Source: Desulfuromonadaceae bacterium (lineage in GTDB: Bacteria > Desulfobacterota > Desulfuromonadia > Desulfuromonadales > JAHYIW01). From it: 60,463 nt of DNA. The DNA is taken from the NCBI GenBank assembly GCA_019429445.1, contig JAHYIW010000021.1, positions 1-60,463 on the forward strand, given 5' to 3'. Within the stretch, counting starts at the first letter, position 1, and each line of letters begins with the position of its first letter. A program made the position numbers and the translations under genes. Under the pieces are notes generated by a model that ran no database searches, had not been told where the DNA came from, and saw only the letters and a program-made list of their open reading frames with translations. Shown piece after piece: positions 25,201 through 32,186 of this stretch.

Positions 25201-28149
25201 CCGCTCAACTTTGATGGCACCAGACGCAACCTTGCCAAAACCGTTGCCGTCAGTCGCTGGAACGGCGTTGACATTATTGACGGGGACAACCGTCTGCGCA
25301 TCGAAGTCAGCGATTCATCCGGCGCCATTGTGTACAGCGAAGAACGCATCATTCACCACTCTTTGCCTCCAGTGAAAGCGGTCTTGTTGCCACAAGAATC
25401 GGCCCTGATTGCCGACGGAAAAACGCCCCCGGTCCTCGCCGTTAAACTGCTCGACCGCGAAGGACACCCGGCGCGCACCGGTAACGTCGGTGAGTTCCGC
25501 GTCAATCCGCCTTATCATGCCGCAGAAATTCACGCCGAGGATCGCTCCCTCCTCAGCACGGGGGAAAAATTTCGTTTTCAGGTGGAAGAAAACGGTATTA
25601 CGCGCATTACGCTGGTGCCGACCAGCCAGTCAGGAACGGTTGAGATTGCCTTTCCCTTCATAGAAAATAACGAGCCGGTCACTGCCTGGCTGCAACCCGC
25701 CATGCGCGACTGGATTCTGGTCGGCCTCGCGGAAGGCACTGTCGGCTACAATCTGGTCAATGACCACATCGAATCAGCTGCGGCAGCCGGAATTGATGAC
25801 AAGCTTTATGAAAACAACCGTCTTGCCTTCTTCGCCAAGGGCAGCATCAAAGGTTCATGGTTGTTGACAATGGCTTACGACAGCGAAAAACCGGATCGCA
25901 AAGACCGGGAACTTGAACAGACCATTGATCCCGACAGTTACTACACTCTCTACGGCGACGCCACCACCCAGGGGTACGAAGCCGCCAGCAGTGAAAAACT
26001 TTATCTGAAGATTGAACGTAATCAGTTCTACGCGCTCTTCGGTGATTACAGCACCGGACTGACGACCACGGAACTGTCACGCTATAGCCGTTCGTTAACT
26101 GGACTGAAAGCCGAGTGGAACACCGACAATGCCCAGCTGAACGTCTTCGCCAGCGACACCGGCCAAGTCTTTGTCCGCGATGAAATACGCGGCGACGGCA
26201 CCTCGGGCCTCTATCGCGTATCACGCACCGATCTGGTGGTAAACTCGGAAAAAATATCGATTGAAGTTCGCGACCGCTTCCGCAGTGAACAGGTTCTCAG
26301 CAAACGCGAACTGCACCGCCATAGCGACTATGAAATTGACTACGATGACGGCACGCTGTTCTTTAAGGAGCCGATCCTGAGTAAAGACAGCGATTTAAAT
26401 CCGATCTTTATTGTCGTTGCATATGAAGCGCGCGGCAACGGCCAGGAATATCTCAACTACGGAGGGCGCGGGGCAGTCAAGCTGCTGGATAAGCGGATCG
26501 AGGTTGGCGCCAGCTATATCCGCGAGAAACAGGGCCTCGGTGACGGGGAACTGATCGGCACCGATGTTGCGGTGCAGCTCACCGACACCATGCGTCTCAA
26601 GGCGGAAAGCGCGCGGACGGACACCAGCGTTGCCGGTACGAAGGAAAGTGGCTCGGCGCATCTGATTGAACTGCAACAGGAATCTGCCGCACTTCAATCA
26701 ACCCTCTACCTGCGCGATCAGGAGACCGGCTTCGGACTCGGCCAGCAAAATGGCAGCGAGGACGGCATGCGCAAGCTGGGGGGTGATGTGGTGGTGAAGG
26801 TGACGGATAACTTTGACCTCAGCGGGCAAGCATTCCACCAGGAGAACCACGCCACAGCCGCGACCCGTCAGGTGATTGAAGCGGAGACGCGCTATCATCA
26901 GGACAATTACACGCTGAGTACCGGGCTGCGCGAAGCACGCGACGAGTTCGCCGACGGCACCGCCAACCGCTCCCTCCAGGGAACATTTGGCGCGGGCCTT
27001 ACGACGCTGGGGAACGATTTGAATCTGCGCGTTAACCACGACCAGTCGCTGGGCGGCAATGACGCGAGTGCCGACTATCCGACGCGGACAACCCTGGGGG
27101 CGGATTATCATCTGACCAAGGATGTCGATCTGAACGCCACCCAGGAATTCACCCGGGGGGCCGACGAACAGACGCAGGGAACGCATCTGGGGTTGAGCGC
27201 CAGACCGTGGACCAATGGCGAAATCAAAAGTGGCGTCAATCAGGAAAACAACGAAAATGGCCGCCGGGTCTTCAGTACGCTGGGGCTGGCGCAGCGGCTG
27301 CAACTGACTGAACGCTGGAGGCTCGATGGATCGGTCGATCACAGCAAAACCATCCGTGATCCCGGCAGTCAATCGGTGAATATCAACGCCCCCCCGGCGT
27401 CCGGAACTGGCACTGATTTTACCGCGCTGACGTTTGGCCTGGCATACCAGCTGGAACATTTCTCCTGGACTGGCCGCAGCGAATGGCGTACCTCGGACGT
27501 TGACGACAAGTGGTCGATATCCAGCGGGCTGGTGGTGGAACCGCGCAGCGGCATCGCCCTCTCCAATCGCTTCCGCTATCACCACACGGACAGCACGACC
27601 GGTGCAACGAATGCAGCGCTTGAAACCCGCTTCGGTCTCGCCTGGCGTCCGACCTTCAGCCGCTGGATTATTCTCGATCGACTCGATCTGGTGGCCGAGC
27701 GACAGAACGACGGCAATTTCACCCTGACCAATCGGCGCGCAATCAACAACCTGCATCTCAACGTCAAACCTAACCGGCGCACCCAGCTGGCGCTGCGCTA
27801 CGGCGTCAAATATGTTGAGGAGACCATCGATTTCAGGGATTATCACGGGTTCACCGATCTGATCGGCGTGGAAGGGCGTTTTGACCTCACCAAACGCTGG
27901 GACATCGGTCTCCACGGTTCAAAACTGCACGGCTGGAACAGCGGTCAAATCGAATACGGTCTGGGAGCCTCGATCGGTTTCAGTGTGATGACCAACACCT
28001 GGATCAGCGCTGGCTACAACGTGCGTGGTTTTGAAGACCCGGACTTCTCCAAAACGGGATACACGGCGCAAGGGCCGTTCGTCACCTTCCGCATAAAGTT
28101 TGACCAGCACTCGGTCAAAGATGCAATCGCCTGGCTGGGGCACCAGTGA
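22210..28149 (+). CDS. Giant outer-membrane fusion: DUF11, Cna-B-like, OmpA and beta-barrel
   Basis: A 1979-residue protein. After an extended N-terminus with a second hydrophobic run ending W-A-A at residue 71, the mature part opens T-P-T-G-T-H-I-S-N-V-A-T, as in the neighbours. A DUF11 unit follows (about 400-530; T-D-R-L-P-V-G-F), then a Cna-B/SdrD-like module (about 540-610; G-V-R-I-Y-L-E-D-G). An OmpA-type peptidoglycan-binding domain comes next (about 790-900; G-H-T-D-N, A-R-N-R-R-V-E-I). The final 800 residues are strand-rich, with alternating residues and aromatic girdles typical of an outer-membrane barrel, and they end F-R-I-K-F-D. The chain thus seems to span outer membrane to peptidoglycan. 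No ribosome site is evident before ATG 22210; a later GTG or TTG start is possible. Confidence 0.8.
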   Translation: MNLTTRTIRRFTQLPGTFAGGTGGLLSGVVGLFFTLLTRVVLSVTRDSFLWRRTLQLGLFFCLLPVALWAATPTGTHISNVATATFNGSITINSNQASVTTLPTPTPSTIEFLQYVANPTDATERVQINGTDLSSSGDLAGPFTPLPAPTPFGSATPISILTPTPLTTANVFHLGEPIFIRLTDLDQNIDTTLIDTVVVTLTTQLTGDQEVLRLYETGPDTGVFVAWLATTDITSSVPNNGSLSTVSGDSLTVTYRDENDVSDTSATAALVDPYGIVFDSNTGLPVNGATITIIDTGTGLPATIFGDDGISSYPSTLITGSGTTDSSGRAYTFPPGGYRYPFLTPGSYRFIVTPPAGYAVPSTTATAQLQSLPGAPFAVTPGSRGEVFVVNPGPALHIDIPADPVSVGLWLQKSAGKSTVASGDFIPYRVEVENKDPLIAATGMVITDRLPVGFRYQQGSTIIDGTAATDPTIATDGRTLSWNIGTLAAATKVTLRYVAAVGVNVKPGAAVNQVSATGDKGVTSNAATAAVTVREDLLRSKSFLVGRVLSGACSDDETALEGLAGVRIYLEDGSYVLTDDEGKYHFEGIEPGVHVVQLDLDSLPPTYEVLACDENSRFAGRAYSQFIDLQGGTLWRANFHVGLKPRIRGEATIALSSILEEDFVTFELPLAIASVPLTNLRLTALLPAGLAYVPGSSHLGTAPIDDPAIVGSSLTYRLGDRAAGWSETLTLRARLLDTAENDLTTRALLTFNTPEQENQRTPMVDNLLLINRTQNREALPTFVVRPQFPIFVAELSAADRAELDNLVERLRGYQIEKLYAIGHTDNLAIAPRSRHIFPDNFALSDARANNVARYLSEQLRLTPTQIVSVGMGDTMQIANNATAAGRARNRRVEIRIEGYRININTSVELIKEKSAPETVATRGMRPGEDVELPPQKTTDQSTKMPAYDSEWLATATAGIEWLWPQSTFYPAIPSIKAAVKHDPQQRVTFILNGKPVDPLNFDGTRRNLAKTVAVSRWNGVDIIDGDNRLRIEVSDSSGAIVYSEERIIHHSLPPVKAVLLPQESALIADGKTPPVLAVKLLDREGHPARTGNVGEFRVNPPYHAAEIHAEDRSLLSTGEKFRFQVEENGITRITLVPTSQSGTVEIAFPFIENNEPVTAWLQPAMRDWILVGLAEGTVGYNLVNDHIESAAAAGIDDKLYENNRLAFFAKGSIKGSWLLTMAYDSEKPDRKDRELEQTIDPDSYYTLYGDATTQGYEAASSEKLYLKIERNQFYALFGDYSTGLTTTELSRYSRSLTGLKAEWNTDNAQLNVFASDTGQVFVRDEIRGDGTSGLYRVSRTDLVVNSEKISIEVRDRFRSEQVLSKRELHRHSDYEIDYDDGTLFFKEPILSKDSDLNPIFIVVAYEARGNGQEYLNYGGRGAVKLLDKRIEVGASYIREKQGLGDGELIGTDVAVQLTDTMRLKAESARTDTSVAGTKESGSAHLIELQQESAALQSTLYLRDQETGFGLGQQNGSEDGMRKLGGDVVVKVTDNFDLSGQAFHQENHATAATRQVIEAETRYHQDNYTLSTGLREARDEFADGTANRSLQGTFGAGLTTLGNDLNLRVNHDQSLGGNDASADYPTRTTLGADYHLTKDVDLNATQEFTRGADEQTQGTHLGLSARPWTNGEIKSGVNQENNENGRRVFSTLGLAQRLQLTERWRLDGSVDHSKTIRDPGSQSVNINAPPASGTGTDFTALTFGLAYQLEHFSWTGRSEWRTSDVDDKWSISSGLVVEPRSGIALSNRFRYHHTDSTTGATNAALETRFGLAWRPTFSRWIILDRLDLVAERQNDGNFTLTNRRAINNLHLNVKPNRRTQLALRYGVKYVEETIDFRDYHGFTDLIGVEGRFDLTKRWDIGLHGSKLHGWNSGQIEYGLGASIGFSVMTNTWISAGYNVRGFEDPDFSKTGYTAQGPFVTFRIKFDQHSVKDAIAWLGHQ

Positions 28150-28325
28150 CCCAGGTAGCAAGAACTGGTTGATCGTCGGCACACCGAGCGATGCTCTTTG
28201 CTCCCCTGGCCGGGGGAAAGATGACAAGCTGATCAGAACCGGGTATTGTTGAGGAAACAAAGCCCTTTTATCCTGATCAGCATTCTCCGCCTGGTCCGTT
28301 GCAGCAATTCATTTGCAGGTGACTG

Positions 28326-29384
28326 ATGGGAAACCGGATCCAGCCAGCTGCCAGCAGCGGCCACAACCTGTCACGACTCGGACTATTGTTGCTTACCACG
28401 TTGTTCCTGACCACGCCCTCCTTCGGGGAGGATAACGTGCCGGGGGCTGCCGCAGCGGTGGCCGTACCGACGACAACGCTCCTGCCGGAAGCCACCCCCC
28501 GTCTGCCATGGATGTATTACCTTGATCTGACCCACGGGTATCTCTCGCGGTCGATCGAAAATGTGGCGGATAATATCGACTTTTTTTTTGGTGACAACCG
28601 CATCTTCACCGAGACCAGCGGCACCTACGCCCGCATTAACGGCTCCGCGATTTACAGCAAGGGTGGCGAGCGCCTGTTTGGGGAGACGTTTCACCTGCGT
28701 GCCGACCTGACCAACCTCAACAAAAAATTGCATCTGATTATTGCCAGTGATGATCTTCCCCCGGACGACGAAAAGATCAGCAGCGGCGAACGTTTTTCCA
28801 ACCAGCTCGACACCACTGAACCGGTTGTCGCCTTGCAGATTGTTGTGCAGGAGAAACGCCGCTGGGATGTGCGTCTGCAACCCGGGCTCCGGCTCCGTAC
28901 ACCAATCGATCCGCACCTCAAGTTGCGCATCCGTCGGCTTCAGCCGCTGGGTGAGTCATGGCTGTTGCGCGCCACGCTGGTACCAGCCTGGTACGATTCA
29001 CGCGGCTGGGAAAATCGCGCCACCATCGATTTTGATGCGGCGCTCTCAACCCGCACGCTGCTGCGTTTTACTACCGGTGCCCTCTGGCAGCAGGGATTCA
29101 AAAAAAATGTGCAGTTGAATCAGTCGATTTTCTGCTCCTACATTCTGACCCCCAATGATGTTGTCGCGACCGATATCGGCACAACGTTAACGACTGCGCC
29201 ACACCTGCAAGATGATGCCTATTTCGCCGACATCCGTTATCGTCACAACCTGCATCAAGGATGGATTTTTGGAGAGATCAAGGCGCAGGTCCTGTGTGAA
29301 CGCAGTAGCAGCTTCAAAGCCGTTCCCGCTCTGGTGCTGACCGTGGAGATGTTGTTCGGCAAGCTGTACCTGCCACGCATGTAA
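28326..29384 (+). CDS. Probable outer-membrane beta-barrel protein
   Basis: A 352-residue protein with a signal peptide (T-P-S-F-G-E), an Ala/Pro linker, then a region of alternating hydrophobic strands with many aromatic and charged positions. It ends in a Tyr/Met strand after a V-L-T-V-E-M-L-F-G-K-L run, consistent with an outer-membrane barrel of some 14 strands. The function is unknown. It lies 176 bp after the barrel fusion on the same strand and probably belongs to the same surface locus. The ribosome site is weak (CAGGTGAC). It could serve as a partner or pore for DUF11 export. Confidence 0.65.
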   Translation: MGNRIQPAASSGHNLSRLGLLLLTTLFLTTPSFGEDNVPGAAAAVAVPTTTLLPEATPRLPWMYYLDLTHGYLSRSIENVADNIDFFFGDNRIFTETSGTYARINGSAIYSKGGERLFGETFHLRADLTNLNKKLHLIIASDDLPPDDEKISSGERFSNQLDTTEPVVALQIVVQEKRRWDVRLQPGLRLRTPIDPHLKLRIRRLQPLGESWLLRATLVPAWYDSRGWENRATIDFDAALSTRTLLRFTTGALWQQGFKKNVQLNQSIFCSYILTPNDVVATDIGTTLTTAPHLQDDAYFADIRYRHNLHQGWIFGEIKAQVLCERSSSFKAVPALVLTVEMLFGKLYLPRM

Positions 29385-29818
29385 GCCGCCCCCGTTTTGA
29401 AAAAAAAAGGCTGGACCGATAGTGGCCCAACCGCTTGATAATTACACTTTATTTTATCATTTCAGTCAGTTTGGCTGATTCGACCCTACAGGGGACAAGC
29501 TTTTAAAAATCTGCTCAACATTGATCTTGACGCTATCGCTGCCAAAGACATCATCACGGAAGACAGCACGAGAAAGTATTTTGTTTTCAGTCGATTGCAT
29601 AGTTTTGTCTCGATCATTTTTTCATAAAAAAATACTACTTTATCTGAAAAAATCACAGCATTCTTCCTGAGAAGCACTGATCTTCCGCTGAAACAATTTC
29701 CTCCCCCCAGCGGGGGGAGGTCAGGAGGGGGGGGATGCTGCAAACGCCCCCCCCTGTCAAGGGGGCTAGAGGGGGGTGCTGAGCACTCGCAAAACCCAGC
29801 GAATGGCTAAGCCATCAA
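29385..29818. other. 434-bp gap: AT-rich coding remnant and GC-rich repeat
   Basis: No intact gene. From about 29445 to 29625 the + strand has a start-less open frame (it reads ...A-F-K-N-L-L-N-I-D-L-D-A-I-A-A-K-D-I-I-T...) that ends in TAA, possibly a pseudogene fragment. From 29698 to about 29780 lies a C/G-rich repeat with strong pairing CCTCCCCC / GGGGGAGG (about 29699-29718). The reverse-strand open frame at 29486-29743 is considered spurious. Confidence 0.4.
29698..29780. repeat. GC-rich palindromic repeat downstream of fba
   Basis: Runs of C6-G6 arranged as CCTCCCCCC-AG-CGGGGGGAGG, followed by a second GGAGGGGGGG / CCCCCCCCT pair and GGGGGC-TAG-AGGGGGG. It resembles REP-like intergenic palindromes found in many genomes. 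It lies beyond the fba stop and could end fba transcription. Confidence 0.5.
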
Positions 29819-30799
29819 TCAGGCTTTACCGGCACTCCCGAGAACCGTTTCATTCTTGTGCTTGAGCAGCTCGGTCAGTTCCTTGCGGGCGGCGCCGAGG
29901 TATTTGCGCGGGTCAAATTCGCCGGGATGGTTGGCGAGATATTCGCGGACTTTGGCGGTGACTACCAGGCGGCCGTCGGAATCGATATTGATCTTGCAGA
30001 CGGCGCTCTTGGCCGCCTTGCGCAACTGCTCTTCGGGCACACCGACCGCGCCGTCCATCTTGCCGCCGTACTGGTTGATCAGTGTGACGTAGTCTTGCAC
30101 CACACTCGAAGCCCCGTGGAGCACAATCGGGAAGCCGGGGATGCGTTTTTCGACTTCTTCGAGGATATCGAAACGCAGCGGCGGCACCGACTCCCCCGGT
30201 TTGAGCTTGAACTTGTAGGCACCGTGACTGGTGCCGATGGAGATTGCCAGCGAATCGACGCCGGTTTTTTTGACGAAGTCCTCAACCTCTTCCGGCTTGG
30301 TATAGGTCGAGGTCGCGGCTTGGACGTCATCTTCAATCCCGGCGAGCACGCCGAGTTCCCCTTCAACGGTGACGTCAAACTGATGCGCATATGCGACGAC
30401 TTTTCTGGTCAGGGCCACGTTTTCGTCGTAGGGGAGATGCGAACCATCGATCATCACCGAGGAAAAGCCGTTATCAACGCACGACTTGCAGATTTCGAAC
30501 GAATCGCCGTGATCAAGATGCAGGCAGACCGGGATGTTGGAGCCCAGCTCCCGCGCCATCTTCACCGCCCCCAGCGCCATGTAGCGCAGCATGGTGGCGT
30601 TGGCATATTCCCGCGCCCCCTTGCTGACCTGAATGATGACCGGCGAGCCGGTTTCGGCACAGGCGGTGATGATCGCCTGCAATTGTTCGAGATTGTTGAA
30701 GTTATAGGCCGGAATCGCATAACCGCCGGCAAACGCCTGGGCAAACATCTGTTTGGTGTTGGCCAGACCCAGTTCCGTAAAATGCACCTTTTCGCTCAT
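29819..30799 (-). CDS. fba: Class II fructose-bisphosphate aldolase
   Basis: A 326-residue zinc-dependent class II aldolase, converting fructose 1,6-bisphosphate to glyceraldehyde 3-phosphate and dihydroxyacetone phosphate in glycolysis and gluconeogenesis. The zinc and catalytic motif H-L-D-H-G-D lies at 94-99 (catalytic Asp96, zinc ligand His97). S-I-G-T-S-H-G-A-Y-K-F gives a further His ligand and phosphate loop, and V-L-H-G-A-S-S the third. The length and the run of motifs are normal for the family. A terminator-type hairpin is not clear beyond the GC-rich repeat. The gene stands alone, with a 217-bp upstream gap to a strong hairpin. Confidence 0.95.
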   Translation of the reverse strand: MSEKVHFTELGLANTKQMFAQAFAGGYAIPAYNFNNLEQLQAIITACAETGSPVIIQVSKGAREYANATMLRYMALGAVKMARELGSNIPVCLHLDHGDSFEICKSCVDNGFSSVMIDGSHLPYDENVALTRKVVAYAHQFDVTVEGELGVLAGIEDDVQAATSTYTKPEEVEDFVKKTGVDSLAISIGTSHGAYKFKLKPGESVPPLRFDILEEVEKRIPGFPIVLHGASSVVQDYVTLINQYGGKMDGAVGVPEEQLRKAAKSAVCKINIDSDGRLVVTAKVREYLANHPGEFDPRKYLGAARKELTELLKHKNETVLGSAGKA

Positions 30800-30956
30800 T
30801 ATCGATGACCTCCCATCCTGTGCGGTTCCGCTGATAAAATGAATGACGAACGGGATAAGAAACCGCGATATCCCGCCAAAACCACGATATTAATAGCAGT
30901 TCACCCCCTCTTTAGTCCAGCCTAAACTGCTGCTTGCAGCGCACGCCTCACCCCAA

Positions 30957-30996
30957 ACGCGACAAGGCCCCCGGAATACCAGGGGCCTTGTCGCGT
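30957..30996 (-). terminator. Strong hairpin between the PilZ gene and fba
   Basis: A 15-bp perfect stem (30957-30971 with 30982-30996) and a 10-base loop, core ACGCGACAAGGCCCC. On the - strand it is followed by TTTGGGG. It probably ends the PilZ gene transcript, 184 bases after its stop. Confidence 0.6.
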
Positions 30997-31016
30997 AAAA
31001 ATGGCAGCAATACGTT

Positions 31017-31166
31017 GATGGCGTCGCAAAAAATCCGCCCTGCTGCGTTACGCTGCTTTTTCAGGACCTCGACCTGCCTGATGTAGGTCTTCGCCCCTGA
31101 AAAACCACCAGGCCTTGTCGGACGAAATTTTTGTTTAGCCATCCCATGAGTTTTTGCGAAAGCATC
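31017..31166 (-). repeat. Dispersed 150-bp repeat, copy 1 (inverted relative to copy 2)
   Basis: This 150-bp segment is close to identical, on the opposite strand, to 38946-39095: same length, only scattered substitutions over its whole length. Ends carry similar inverted motifs (TCGCAAAAACTC and TCGCAAAAAATC). Read on the - strand it would give M-A-K-Q-K-F-R-P-T-R-P-G-G-F-S-G-A-K-T-Y-I-R, which I take as incidental. It looks like a non-coding mobile or structural repeat. Confidence 0.8.
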
Positions 31167-31179
31167 ACAAGTTGGATCT

Positions 31180-31932
31180 TCAACTGCAACGCAGCGCCAT
31201 GCCCATCGTCGGCATTTTCGGCATCAACTGCTCATCAAAAGAGTGCGCCTCGGCGATCCCGTGATGACCGTTGAGCAGGGCAAAAAGGATGTAATCGCGG
31301 AGCATCTTGAGGTCGTCGGGACAGGCGTCGGTAAACTGAATGCCGATGCCCTGGTTGTAATTATTCTCCGCACTCGGCAAGACCTGATAAATCACCTGGC
31401 CGGTGATTTCCAGTTCGCGTTTCATCCCCAACAGCGGAATCACCAGTTGCAGCTTATGGTCCTTGCCGAGGCGCAGGCTCTGGGTTTGCAGAAAGACGCC
31501 GCCGGTACCCAGGCTGTGGATATCGCACAGCTCGTCGTGACCGTCGAGGGAATAGATTCCCGGCAGGCGCACAGCGATCCGCAGGTGCTGGCGGGTAAAG
31601 CTGGCCAGATGGCGGGTGAGCAGATTATGGATTGAGTCGACATCGTCCGGCTGCGACAGATAATCGTGCGGGTCATACCCCGCAGGAGTGGCGTCCGGGG
31701 TCCCGGCGATGATCACCGGCATCTGCACCCCCCGCTGGTTCAACTTGTCGGCAAGTGCGGCATACGATTCCTGATCAAAAATCAGCAGATCGGGGGTGCG
31801 CTTGCCGGTCAGCATCGACAAACCGACAGGGTCTGGACAGCACTCCGCCCGATACCCCATTTGCTGGAGGATATTAGCCAGCTTGACCAGTTTCTGCTCA
31901 CGATAACACACAGCGATTAAAGGCTTTTTCAC
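31180..31932 (-). CDS. Pseudo-receiver / PilZ domain protein
   Basis: A protein of about 250 residues with an N-terminal receiver-like domain (about 1-115) and a C-terminal PilZ domain. The receiver keeps an Asp at D-L-L-I-F-D but lacks the conserved Lys (the loop reads Y-L-S-Q-P), so it is probably not phosphorylated normally. PilZ signatures are R-I-A-V-R (R-x-x-x-R) and D-I-H-S-x-G-T-G-G-V near the middle, the c-di-GMP-binding pair, with a slightly stretched second motif. The start is taken as GTG 31932, with GCGAGG 5 bases upstream; TTG 31983 would add 17 residues without a ribosome site. Role: cyclic di-GMP-dependent control, target unknown. Confidence 0.8.
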   Translation of the reverse strand: MKKPLIAVCYREQKLVKLANILQQMGYRAECCPDPVGLSMLTGKRTPDLLIFDQESYAALADKLNQRGVQMPVIIAGTPDATPAGYDPHDYLSQPDDVDSIHNLLTRHLASFTRQHLRIAVRLPGIYSLDGHDELCDIHSLGTGGVFLQTQSLRLGKDHKLQLVIPLLGMKRELEITGQVIYQVLPSAENNYNQGIGIQFTDACPDDLKMLRDYILFALLNGHHGIAEAHSFDEQLMPKMPTMGMALRCS

Positions 31933-32186
31933 GCGGACCTCGCAACAGTGATAAGGATCATCGAATCCTGCCTGAACTTGCAATAATCATGCGCGTAGCA
32001 GCCCTGCGGCTGCGGGGGACCTTTTACAATAACACTACTTCTTAAATATCCTTTTTAAAATCAGTGACATAGAGTAAAAAAACAACGCCGCGAAGCGTCT
32101 CATTAGCTAGCATTATGTATCGCAACTAATGTCAATCCGCCGTATCACTGAACTTTCCGGGCAAAACCCAGAGATGACGCGGAGCA

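Noticed and set aside
26698-27915. 405-codon reverse-strand frame inside the barrel fusion gene
   Set aside because: Shadow of the GC-rich giant gene; no ribosome site, signal or recognisable domain.
29486-29743. 85-codon reverse-strand frame downstream of the DUF11 locus
   Set aside because: It runs through the C/G repeat (Pro-rich start is an artefact of C runs) and has no ribosome site.
29858-30808. Long + strand open frame (316 codons) antisense to fba
   Set aside because: It lies entirely opposite a well-supported aldolase gene with full catalytic motifs; high GC codon use opens the opposite frame. No domain is recognisable.
30948-31142. Small reverse-strand open frame (MAKQKF...) in the 150-bp repeat
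   Set aside because: The copy at 38946-39095 has the frame broken after about 20 codons, so the repeat is unlikely to be coding.
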